Below, one piece after another: positions 8,040 through 14,363 of a DNA stretch of 19,452 nt (the stretch's first letter is position 1; every line of letters begins with the position of its first letter). The translations under genes and the position numbers were made by a program. The notes under the pieces are model-generated. The model ran no database searches. It was given only the letters and a program-made list of their open reading frames with translations, and was not told the DNA's origin. Origin of the DNA: Acholeplasmataceae bacterium (GTDB taxonomy: Bacteria > Bacillota_I > Bacilli_A > Acholeplasmatales > Acholeplasmataceae); assembly GCA_030656435.1 (NCBI GenBank), contig JAUSOA010000036.1, forward strand, positions 1 through 19,452, read 5' to 3'.

Positions 8040-8048
8040 ATTATACCA
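8040..8048 (-). promoter_or_regulatory. Promoter of recD2 (extended -10)
   Basis: On the minus strand TGG-TATAAT (TATAAT at 8045-8040) is an extended -10 about 30 bases upstream of the recD2 ATG. The expected -35 position overlaps the T tract of the mnmA terminator and has no consensus hexamer, so the extended -10 would have to suffice. Confidence 0.6.
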
Positions 8049-8058
8049 TTAAATGCTT

Positions 8059-8084
8059 AAAAAAAAGGAACATGAGTTCCTTTT
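8059..8084 (-). terminator. Terminator of the nadD-nadE-mnmA transcript
   Basis: On the minus strand a perfect 9-bp stem, AAAAGGAAC (8084-8076) with GTTCCTTTT (8071-8063), encloses the four-base loop TCAT. It runs into eight T residues (8066-8059). The first stem bases overlap the mnmA stop codon (8083-8085). Confidence 0.88.
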
Positions 8085-9213
8085 AACTATAAAGTCTAAT
8101 CTTTTTATCCATATATGCTTCTTGAATAAAGCCAGAGCCTAAACAGACATCTCCTTGATAAAAGGCGCATACTTGGCCAGGAGTGATTGCACGAATTGTT
8201 TGAGGAAAGCTGACTAAAATAGTTTCTTCATTGATCCATTTGACTAAAACTTCATTATCCTTTTGACGATATCTAAATTTAGCGGTCATTTTCCCATCTA
8301 ACTTTGGACCTCTCCAAATCACATCGGTAATTAAAGCTGAATCGCTATAAAGATGTGGATGATGAAAATCAGGTTCTACGAAAAGTGTATTGGTTTTTAA
8401 ATCTTTTCCTACGACATACCAAGCTCCAAGTTCATCCTTAGAACCACCAATACCTAGACCTTTTCTCTGACCAATTGTATAGTTCATTAGCCCATGGTGG
8501 TCCTTGATATAGGTTCCATCTAGTTTTTTCATTTGACCTGGTTGTGCAGGTAGATAATTGGATAAAAATTGATTAAAATGCCGCTCTCCAATGAAGCATA
8601 TTCCTGTTGAATCTTTTTTTGAGGCGGTAGCAAGTCCCTGTTCTAGGGCAATTTTTCTAACCTCTTTTTTATCGATATCTCCTATAGGAAACATAACGTT
8701 TTTTAATTGATCTTCTCTAAGCTGAGATAAAAAGTAGGTTTGATCCTTATTACCATCTAATGCTCTAAGAAGCTTTGGGTAATCTCCTGTTAAATCAATT
8801 CTTGCATAATGACCCATCGCGATATAATCTGGATCAAATCTTTTGGCATAATCAACAAATGCCTTGAATTTGATTTCGTTATTGCATAAAACATCTGGAT
8901 TTGGTGTTCTATTTTTCTTGTATTCATCTAAGAAATAGGAGAATACACGGTCCCAATAATCCTCAATAAAATCAACCTTATGGAGTTTTATACCTAGTTT
9001 ATCTGCGACTAACTGTGCATCCTGAAAATCTTTTTCTTGTTCGCATAGCTCATCATAGGTGGTTGGGTTACCCTTAAAGTCATGATTGGTAGCACTATCC
9101 CAATTACGCATAAAAACGGCCTCGACATCGTAGCCGTCTTTTAGAAGTAAATATGCAGCAACGCTGCTATCTACTCCTCCGCTTAATCCTATAATGACTT
9201 TCTTTTTTTTCAT
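8083..9213 (-). CDS. mnmA: tRNA-specific 2-thiouridylase MnmA
   Basis: Adenylates and thiolates C2 of the wobble uridine in tRNA-Lys, tRNA-Glu and tRNA-Gln, using persulfide sulfur from a cysteine desulfurase. It has 376 residues, standard for MnmA. The PP-loop GLSGGVDSS (9-17) binds ATP. The two catalytic cysteines are present, Cys110 in PDVLCNNE and Cys206 in STGICFIGER. MGHYARI (133-139), NYTIGQRKGLGIGG and the C-terminal beta-barrel domain complete the protein. The SD-like AGAAAGTGAT lies over the end of nadE. Only four bases separate the TGA stop of nadE from this ATG, so it is the third gene of the nadD operon, followed by a terminator. No desulfurase gene is in the window. Confidence 0.97.
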   Translation of the reverse strand: MKKKKVIIGLSGGVDSSVAAYLLLKDGYDVEAVFMRNWDSATNHDFKGNPTTYDELCEQEKDFQDAQLVADKLGIKLHKVDFIEDYWDRVFSYFLDEYKKNRTPNPDVLCNNEIKFKAFVDYAKRFDPDYIAMGHYARIDLTGDYPKLLRALDGNKDQTYFLSQLREDQLKNVMFPIGDIDKKEVRKIALEQGLATASKKDSTGICFIGERHFNQFLSNYLPAQPGQMKKLDGTYIKDHHGLMNYTIGQRKGLGIGGSKDELGAWYVVGKDLKTNTLFVEPDFHHPHLYSDSALITDVIWRGPKLDGKMTAKFRYRQKDNEVLVKWINEETILVSFPQTIRAITPGQVCAFYQGDVCLGSGFIQEAYMDKKIRLYS

Positions 9214-9217
9214 CGAA

Positions 9218-11074
9218 TCACTTTCTTTTTACATCGCTAGGCATTCTATATTGACCTCTTGGTGATAGAGAAATACCTAAGATTTTTGGTCCTTCAGGTA
9301 ACGTTTGACGCTTGAACTGCTGTGAATAAAAACGTTTGAAGAAACGAGTAACATAAAGGGTTGCTTCTTCTTTTGTAAACTTAAATGCATGTTGAATTAA
9401 AAAGACTATTTTTTCTTCATCTGCACCATGTTCTAAATGATGAAATAATATGAAATCATTCACATCATAACGTCCTATGGAAACTTCTGTATCTTGATTT
9501 TCTAAAAGCTCTGGTGAGATTGGAGCATTTAGTATTTTGATTAAGGTTTCTTTAACATTTTGGTATAAATGGTTTGCATGATATTCAATCAGTAATTGAA
9601 CCCATGTCTTTGGGAGTCCAGCATTGACTGCATACATGCTCATTTGATCACCATTATAGGTCATCCAGCCTAGTGCAATTTCAGAAAGGTCTCCTGTGCC
9701 AAGGACAAATCCACCGTATTTATTTGCTAAATCCATCAAGACGAGTGTTCTCATTCTTGCTTGAGCATTTTCATAGGTTACATCTTTTTCGATGTGGGAT
9801 ATAGACTTCAAATGAAGATCTACAGATTTTGTTATTGGAATTTCTAATTTCGTGACATCAAGACCATCCATCAATTTAATAGCTGCTGATTTTGAATTCT
9901 TAGATGTTGCTTGAGCTGGCATTGTGACAGCAATAATGTCCTTTGTATCTCTTCCAAGCTTTTTCATTGCTTGATGGCTGACTAGAAGTGCCAATGCAGA
10001 GTCAAGTCCTCCAGAAATACCAATCACTATTTTATTTGAGGATTCAGGTAGAGATTCAAGACGTTTAATTAATGCGAATACCTGCAAATTATTTGCCAAT
10101 TCAATTTCTTCTTCTAAATTATTTTCTGGTATAAAGGGTTTTTGCGAAACTTTATGCTCAAATTCAAAGGTTTTAGATTCCTCAAATTTAACTGGAACAA
10201 ACTGATATTGATTTTGAATCATCATATGCATATCGCGATATGTTGAATCCTGTCTTTTTTGGTAATTAATTGCTGAAATATCAATATCTGCAGTTAATAC
10301 TGAAGAATCCATCGAAAATGTAGAATCTTCTGCAACCATTGACCCTTGATTTGCTATTAGTTTGTGACCAGAAAAAACAACCTCTGAGCTCGATTCAAAA
10401 TGTCCTGAGCTTGTATAAATATATGCTGCCATTTGTTTTCTAGAATGATCAAGAACTAAATTTCTTCGAACAGCAAGTTTACCAACTCTTTCAGGGGATG
10501 CTGAAAGGTTGAAAAACATGTTTGCTCCTGCTAGACTCATGTCATCAGATGGACTGTATGCTGCCCATAAATCCTGACAAACCTCAACTCCAACTCTTAT
10601 ATTTTGATCAGCATCTTCAAAGATCAGGTATCCAAAAGGAACCTGTTCTCCAAAAAGCTTAATATTTTTCATGGTTGTTTTGTATCCAGTATGAAACCAT
10701 CTCTTCTCATAAAATTCATGATAATTGGGTAAATAATGCTTTGGAATAACACCAATCACCTTTTTTTGTTTGATAACCACTGCACAGTTATAAAGAATTC
10801 CATAAAGATCTAATGGTGCTCCGATAATAAAGATTCCTTTATAGGATGTTTCATCCATAATTTCCTTGAGTGCATTTTTTGCTTCACTAATGAATGCTTC
10901 CTGATAAAATAGATCACTTGCAGTATATCCAGTAATGGAAAGCTCAGGAAAAACGATAATGCTTGATTTCGTTTTTGCAAGAATTGAAAGAATTTCTTTC
11001 TTGTTATGCTGGATGTCACCTACACTGATTTTGGGTGTTGCCGCAGAGACTTTAATTAAACCGTACTTAAACAT
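9218..11074 (-). CDS. nadE: Glutamine-dependent NAD+ synthetase
   Basis: Amidates nicotinic acid adenine dinucleotide to NAD+ with ATP, using ammonia released from glutamine by its own N-terminal domain. Residues 1-270 are a nitrilase-fold amidase with the triad Glu44 (FPELSITGYT), Lys112 (IPKHYLPN) and Cys166 (VEVCQDLWA). The C-terminal synthetase domain has the PP-loop GISGGLDSA (352-360) and GTGDLSEIALGW. Start choice: an ATG at 11089 has no SD, while the ATG at 11074 has AGGAG (11086-11082) seven bases upstream. I therefore use 11074, giving 618 residues. That start lies eight bases inside the end of nadD, implying coupled translation. The stop is TGA. The domain order is that of the two-domain NadE, so free ammonia is not required. 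Confidence 0.96.
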   Translation of the reverse strand: MFKYGLIKVSAATPKISVGDIQHNKKEILSILAKTKSSIIVFPELSITGYTASDLFYQEAFISEAKNALKEIMDETSYKGIFIIGAPLDLYGILYNCAVVIKQKKVIGVIPKHYLPNYHEFYEKRWFHTGYKTTMKNIKLFGEQVPFGYLIFEDADQNIRVGVEVCQDLWAAYSPSDDMSLAGANMFFNLSASPERVGKLAVRRNLVLDHSRKQMAAYIYTSSGHFESSSEVVFSGHKLIANQGSMVAEDSTFSMDSSVLTADIDISAINYQKRQDSTYRDMHMMIQNQYQFVPVKFEESKTFEFEHKVSQKPFIPENNLEEEIELANNLQVFALIKRLESLPESSNKIVIGISGGLDSALALLVSHQAMKKLGRDTKDIIAVTMPAQATSKNSKSAAIKLMDGLDVTKLEIPITKSVDLHLKSISHIEKDVTYENAQARMRTLVLMDLANKYGGFVLGTGDLSEIALGWMTYNGDQMSMYAVNAGLPKTWVQLLIEYHANHLYQNVKETLIKILNAPISPELLENQDTEVSIGRYDVNDFILFHHLEHGADEEKIVFLIQHAFKFTKEEATLYVTRFFKRFYSQQFKRQTLPEGPKILGISLSPRGQYRMPSDVKRK

Positions 11075-11642
11075 GATTGGGCTCCTCATAGAGATGATTT
11101 TTAAGAATATATTGGTAAACCTCAGGGGTCAAATGACCAGAATGCTTTTTTACACTTTTTCGGATATTCGATGATGAAATGTTTTCATTAAATTCATGGT
11201 AGGTGAATTGATGCTTAATATCCTTAAACATTAAATCAAACTCTTCTTTGGTAATAGAACCTTCTCTTGTCATCACAATAAAGGGGTAGGATTCAAGAAG
11301 CTCTTCGTAATTAATCCAAGTTCTGAAATCCTTTAATTGATCAGAACCGATAACGAAGTAAAGATCATCATGAATTTTATTAATTTCCTTTAAGCTTGCA
11401 AGAGTTCCTTTATATTCTCTTCTGGATTCTATATCTAGAACTGATACTCGATTTAATTTTTTGATTAGTAGTTCAAGCATCAGATATCTATGGTAGAATG
11501 GAGCGAGCTCGGGTTTCTTGTAGTCATCACCAACTGGAAGTAACAAAACCCGTGCACCTTTATAGGTAGACAATAGTTTTTTTACAATATTTAGATGTGC
11601 GATTGTCGGTGGATTAAATGATCCACCAAAGACTAAATGCAT
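11067..11642 (-). CDS. nadD: Nicotinate-nucleotide adenylyltransferase
   Basis: Joins nicotinate mononucleotide and ATP to give nicotinic acid adenine dinucleotide, the substrate of the next gene. It has 191 residues, typical for NadD. The nucleotidyltransferase motif GGSFNPPTIAH (6-16) fits GGxFxPxHxxH with Thr in place of the first His. FVIGSDQL (96-103) and ISSSNIRKS (155-163), the family's SST/SxIR motif, follow. The SD is GGTGAT just before the ATG. The gene overlaps nadE by eight bases. Upstream is a promoter with a 9-3-9 palindrome, divergent from a Fur-family gene. The pairing with nadE indicates the nicotinate (Preiss-Handler) route; the first enzyme, nicotinate phosphoribosyltransferase, is not in the window. 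Confidence 0.95.
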   Translation of the reverse strand: MHLVFGGSFNPPTIAHLNIVKKLLSTYKGARVLLLPVGDDYKKPELAPFYHRYLMLELLIKKLNRVSVLDIESRREYKGTLASLKEINKIHDDLYFVIGSDQLKDFRTWINYEELLESYPFIVMTREGSITKEEFDLMFKDIKHQFTYHEFNENISSSNIRKSVKKHSGHLTPEVYQYILKNHLYEEPNHV

Positions 11643-11658
11643 AGTATCACCAACTTTT

Positions 11659-11682
11659 ATTATATCATTTTTTAAATGATAT
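11659..11682 (-). promoter_or_regulatory. nadD promoter overlapped by a 9-3-9 palindrome
   Basis: On the minus strand TGA-TATAAT (TATAAT at 11664-11659) is an extended -10. The spacer is filled by a perfect inverted repeat with arms ATATCATTT (11662-11670) and AAATGATAT (11674-11682) and three T between them; it overlaps the -10. The position suits a repressor operator. The transcript leader would be only about 10 bases but still includes the GGTGAT SD. Confidence 0.6.
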
Positions 11683-11726
11683 GAAACTAAGGGTCGTTGA
11701 AAAATAAATAAGTTAGCAAAAATATG

Positions 11727-11746
11727 CGATTATCCTTACATAATCG
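11727..11746. promoter_or_regulatory. 7-6-7 palindrome between nadD and the Fur-family gene
   Basis: A perfect inverted repeat, CGATTAT (11727-11733) with ATAATCG (11740-11746), has a six-base centre, CCTTAC. It lies midway between the two divergent promoters, about 20 bases upstream of the likely -35 of the Fur-family gene. It has no T tract, so it is not a terminator. It looks like a binding site for a dimeric regulator. Confidence 0.45.
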
Positions 11747-11765
11747 AAGGAATTGAGCGTTATTC

Positions 11766-11802
11766 TTTAAATCATTTATAAATATTGATATAATTATTAT
11801 GT
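11766..11802 (+). promoter_or_regulatory. Promoter of the Fur-family gene with a PerR-box-like sequence
   Basis: TTTAAA (11766-11771) and TGA-TATAAT (-10 at 11789-11794) with a 17-base spacer form an extended -10 promoter. Bases 11788-11802 match 11 of the 14 specified positions of the PerR box TTATAATNATTATAA; the core TATAAT-N-ATTAT is exact and covers the -10. A repressor bound there would block its own gene. The expected start near 11801 lies downstream of the first in-frame ATG (11799). Confidence 0.6.
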
Positions 11803-11843
11803 ATATAAATACAAATTCCGGTTTCCCAAAGGAGAGCGAACCC

Positions 11844-12266
11844 ATGGACTTAAAAGAACGTTATTATCACAAAATTAGAACAGATAAGATGCGCCTAACA
11901 AAGAGTAGAAAAGCAATGATCGAAATCTTAGAAAATCAGCATCTTACATTTAAAGAAATTCAAAAAGCATTAGCTGCTAGAGGCTTTTACAATGTCTCAA
12001 CGATTTATAACAATCTAGAATTTCTTGTTGAACAAAGAATTGTTGTTGAAATCTATATCAATGATACAAAATATTATGATTTAGCAATGGGTAATCCAAT
12101 GCATTCAGCGGATAGTCATATTCATATCATGAATAAGGACACCAATGAAATCACTGAGGTGAACAGTCCTGATATTTTTGACTTCCTGTCAAATCATCAC
12201 GCATTCAAGCATTTAGATCTTGAATACATTCGAATTATTATTTCTGCACAAAACAAGAAAAAATAA
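11844..12266 (+). CDS. Fur-family transcriptional regulator lacking cysteines
   Basis: A 140-residue winged-helix protein of the Fur/PerR/Zur family. The DNA-binding part shows LTKSRKAMIEILE (18-30), LTFKEIQKAL (34-43) and the recognition region NVSTIYNNLEFLVE (50-63). The dimerisation part has HxH at 92-94 plus His33 and His87, possible ligands of the regulatory metal site. There is no cysteine anywhere, so the usual Cys4 structural zinc site is absent. Start choice: the longer reading from 11799 begins at or before the predicted transcript start and has no SD, whereas the ATG at 11844 follows AAAGGAG with normal spacing. It is divergent from nadD. The PerR-like box on its own promoter suggests autoregulation. 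The metal or signal sensed cannot be told from sequence. Confidence 0.85.
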   Translation: MDLKERYYHKIRTDKMRLTKSRKAMIEILENQHLTFKEIQKALAARGFYNVSTIYNNLEFLVEQRIVVEIYINDTKYYDLAMGNPMHSADSHIHIMNKDTNEITEVNSPDIFDFLSNHHAFKHLDLEYIRIIISAQNKKK

Positions 12267-12291
12267 AGCACATCATGTGCTTATTTTTTTT
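12266..12291. terminator. Bidirectional terminator between the Fur-family gene and mgsA
   Basis: The stem AAGCACA (12266-12272) with TGTGCTT (12276-12282) has a three-base loop. It is followed by A and eight T on the plus strand, and by a T-rich stretch on the minus strand. It overlaps the stop codons of both convergent genes. Confidence 0.85.
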
Positions 12292-12646
12292 GTGAAATTA
12301 AGAAATGCTTTGCAGTTTCAACATTAGTAGCTAGTGGTATTCTATAGACATCGCTTAATCTAAAAAGTGCTGAAACATCTGGTTCATGTGGTTGTGCGGT
12401 TAGTGGGTCTCGAAAGAAAAAGACCATATCTATTTTTCCATTCGCAATCATCGATCCGATTTCCTGGTCTCCTCCAAGGGGACCAGATTTTTTTAAGCTT
12501 ATTTTTAAGCCAGTATGCTCGACTAAGATTTTCCCGGTAGTCCCAGTTGCATATAGATCATGGAGCTTAAAAAAATCAACATGTTTTTTAATAAAATCAG
12601 TCAATTCTTCTTTTTTCTTGTCATGAGCAATCAGCGCAATTCTCAT
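12281..12646 (-). CDS. mgsA: Methylglyoxal synthase
   Basis: Converts dihydroxyacetone phosphate to methylglyoxal and phosphate, a bypass of lower glycolysis used when phosphate is short or sugar phosphates pile up. It has 121 residues, slightly short of the Escherichia coli enzyme and normal for Firmicutes. Visible are ALIAHDKKK (4-12), the phosphate-binding ATGTTG (33-38), SGPLGGDQEIG (54-64) with the catalytic Asp60, and FFFRDPLTAQPHEPDV (76-91) with Asp80 and His87. The SD AAGGAGATAA lies over the end of rsmH, whose stop is four bases upstream, so the two share a transcript. It ends at the terminator shared with the Fur-family gene. Regulation is unknown; phosphate inhibition is usual in the family. 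Confidence 0.96.
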   Translation of the reverse strand: MRIALIAHDKKKEELTDFIKKHVDFFKLHDLYATGTTGKILVEHTGLKISLKKSGPLGGDQEIGSMIANGKIDMVFFFRDPLTAQPHEPDVSALFRLSDVYRIPLATNVETAKHFLISQKK

Positions 12647-12650
12647 TTAA

Positions 12651-13547
12651 TTATCTCCTTTTTAAAGCTCTAAGCTTTGCAGATTTACTTCTAGAATTCC
12701 GATTCATTTCCTCTTCTGAAGGATAAACTGGTTTTCTAGTAATCACCTCAAAGTTAGAGAGATCTTTATAAATAATTGGAAGATTTTTAGGTATATCTGT
12801 CGAACTTTCATCCTTAAAGAAGTGCTTAACAATGCGGTCTTCGAGGGAATGGAATGTAATAACTACAAGTCTTCCATCAGGATTCAACATCTCGACTGCA
12901 TCCTCTAGAACAGTTTCTAAAACAGTGAGTTCATCATTGACTGCTATCCGAAGTGCTTGGAACACTCTTTTTGAGGAATGGCCTTTTTCTTTGTAATTTA
13001 CAGAGTCACAAATCTTTACCAATTCCATGGTTGTTTTCAGTGGTCTTCGTTCGACGATACGCTTAGCTATCTTAAAGGAATTTTTTTCTTCACCGTATAC
13101 GAAAAAGATACGAGCAAGCTCCGCTGCATCATAATTATTTAAGATAAATTCAGCGGTTAATTCCTGATGTTGATCCATACGCATGTCGAGTGAAGTATCC
13201 TTTAGGTATGTAAATCCTCTGGTTTCATCATCAATTTGAAATGAGGATAATCCTAAGTCCAAAAGCAGACCATCAATTTTATCAACACCCAACTCTTGAA
13301 GCTTTTGTTTTAGATGTTTGAAATTGCTTTTGATGATCTGATAATTCTTAAAATCCTTCAAGACTTCTTTTGCATATTGAATCGCAAACTCATCTTGGTC
13401 AAAGGCATATAAAAAACCATCCTTTAAATGCTCTAAGATAAGCTTTGAATGTCCTGCTCCACCTAGGGTGCCATCGACATAAATGCCATTGGGCTTTATA
13501 TTTAAATACGAAATTGCTTCTTCTTTTAACACTGTTTCATGCTTCAT
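12651..13547 (-). CDS. rsmH: 16S rRNA (cytosine-1402-N4)-methyltransferase RsmH
   Basis: Methylates N4 of C1402 in the decoding centre of 16S rRNA using S-adenosylmethionine. It has 298 residues, typical for RsmH (MraW). Motifs are HETVLKEEAI at the N-terminus, the SAM-binding VDGTLGGAGHS (24-34), LLLDLGLSSFQID (about 95-107), RGFTYLKDTSLDMRMD, and near the C-terminus VVITFHSLEDRIVKHFF and the basic RSAKLRALKRR. In walled bacteria this gene sits in the dcw cluster after mraZ and before ftsL and pbp. Here it has its own promoter after rpmF and is followed by mgsA, which fits a genome without peptidoglycan synthesis. The SD is AAAAAGGA upstream of the ATG. Confidence 0.97.
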   Translation of the reverse strand: MKHETVLKEEAISYLNIKPNGIYVDGTLGGAGHSKLILEHLKDGFLYAFDQDEFAIQYAKEVLKDFKNYQIIKSNFKHLKQKLQELGVDKIDGLLLDLGLSSFQIDDETRGFTYLKDTSLDMRMDQHQELTAEFILNNYDAAELARIFFVYGEEKNSFKIAKRIVERRPLKTTMELVKICDSVNYKEKGHSSKRVFQALRIAVNDELTVLETVLEDAVEMLNPDGRLVVITFHSLEDRIVKHFFKDESSTDIPKNLPIIYKDLSNFEVITRKPVYPSEEEMNRNSRSKSAKLRALKRR

Positions 13548-13577
13548 ATGATCACAATCCTTTTTCTACTCAAGTCT

Positions 13578-13583
13578 ATTATA
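13578..13583 (-). promoter_or_regulatory. -10 element of the rsmH-mgsA promoter
   Basis: TATAAT on the minus strand (13583-13578) lies about 30 bases upstream of the rsmH start and after the rpmF terminator. There is no TGn extension and no good -35 at 16-18 bases, so the promoter is only moderately supported. Confidence 0.45.
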
Positions 13584-13612
13584 TATTAAAATCTTTCTTT
13601 TTTATTTTCACT

Positions 13613-13640
13613 AAAGAAAAAGGTGCCTGTTGGCACCCTT
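13613..13640 (-). terminator. Terminator of yceD-rpmF
   Basis: On the minus strand GGTGCC (13637-13632), loop AACA and GGCACC (13627-13622) make a GC-rich 6-bp stem. A-T pairs flank it past a one-base bulge. The T-rich tail TTTTTCTTT follows. It begins just after the rpmF stop. Confidence 0.85.
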
Positions 13641-13642
13641 CC

Positions 13643-13834
13643 TTAATCCTTCTTGGATTCCTTCTTGGTTAAAACCTGTTGTCCTTTGTAATAACCACTG
13701 TTTGGTGTAACACGGTGTGGTAATGTGAATTCACCAGTCTGTGGGCAAACAACTAATGCAGGAGCAGTAAGTTTGAAGTGAGTTCTTCTCTTTCTCTTTG
13801 CAGTTTTACCCGTTCTACGAAATGGAACAGCCAT
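13643..13834 (-). CDS. rpmF: Large-subunit ribosomal protein bL32
   Basis: The protein has 63 residues beginning MAVPFRRTGKTAKRKRRTHF, a near-perfect bL32 N-terminus that packs against 23S rRNA. The zinc ribbon is eroded: of the usual four cysteines (two CxxC pairs) only Cys30 remains, the others being Thr33, Thr43 and Ser46, so it cannot hold zinc in the usual way. It is therefore a C-minus-like L32 that still carries one relic cysteine. The SD AGGAGGTGA is ideal. It follows yceD by 11 bases, the classic yceD-rpmF pair, and is followed by a terminator. Confidence 0.97.
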   Translation of the reverse strand: MAVPFRRTGKTAKRKRRTHFKLTAPALVVCPQTGEFTLPHRVTPNSGYYKGQQVLTKKESKKD

Positions 13835-13845
13835 CTGTTCACCTC

Positions 13846-14277
13846 CTATTTTTTCACTATCTTATCTAAATCAGCAAATGCAGGATGCGGACTTTTCTCT
13901 TTTTCAAAGGAAGCATTGATTGCATCTGGATGATAGATGGTATAAGGTTTTTCGGATAAGATGTATCCGAATATTATGTCTTCAAGCTCCAAGGGATCCT
14001 CTAATGGAAAATCTGCGTCCATGGTGTTCCCAAAGATAATGACTTCATCGAAGCTCATTTCATAGGGGACTGGCTTTAATGTCTTAGAGCAAGCAAGCTC
14101 CATATTGACATCGACATGTAAATTGAGTGTTAACTCGTCATATTTAAAAAATATTTCCGCATGAATTTTCGCAGGTTCAATCGATATAACCTCTAAATTA
14201 TCAATAATCATTTTGGAATAGTCAATGACAAGGTCGATTGAGGTTTTCTCTTTTAAATCATGGATTAAATATTTCAT
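13846..14277 (-). CDS. yceD: YceD/DUF177 family protein (paired with rpmF)
   Basis: A 143-residue cytoplasmic protein, acidic in its second half. The family hallmark is reduced to CSKTLKPV (63-70) around the usual CxRCL motif, so only one of the usual two cysteines is kept. The later parts EVIIFG and LEDIIFGYILSEKPY fit the conserved DUF177 region (DLxxxIxExLxLxxP). Members lie immediately upstream of rpmF in most bacteria and are linked to 23S rRNA maturation. Here the gap is 11 bases and a shared consensus promoter lies upstream. The SD is GAGGTGAT before the ATG at 14277. The family call rests on context as well as motif; the molecular activity is not known from sequence. Confidence 0.85.
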   Translation of the reverse strand: MKYLIHDLKEKTSIDLVIDYSKMIIDNLEVISIEPAKIHAEIFFKYDELTLNLHVDVNMELACSKTLKPVPYEMSFDEVIIFGNTMDADFPLEDPLELEDIIFGYILSEKPYTIYHPDAINASFEKEKSPHPAFADLDKIVKK

Positions 14278-14297
14278 AATATCACCTCAACGAAAGT

Positions 14298-14326
14298 ATT
14301 ATACATAATAAATGATTAAAAGTCAA
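14298..14326 (-). promoter_or_regulatory. Promoter of yceD-rpmF
   Basis: On the minus strand TTGACT (14326-14321), a 17-base spacer and TATAAT (14303-14298) form a near-consensus promoter, suitably strong for a ribosomal protein operon. The leader is short (about 14 bases) and holds the GAGGTGAT SD. Confidence 0.85.
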
Positions 14327-14343
14327 CCAAATGAATGTATTTT

Positions 14344-14362
14344 AAAAAACCCCATTGGGGTT
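14344..14362 (-). terminator. Terminator of the lysine-rich protein gene
   Basis: On the minus strand AACCCC (14362-14357), loop AAT and GGGGTT (14353-14348) are followed by a T run (14349-14344). It starts right after the stop codon at 14364-14366. Confidence 0.82.
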
Positions 14363-14363
14363 C

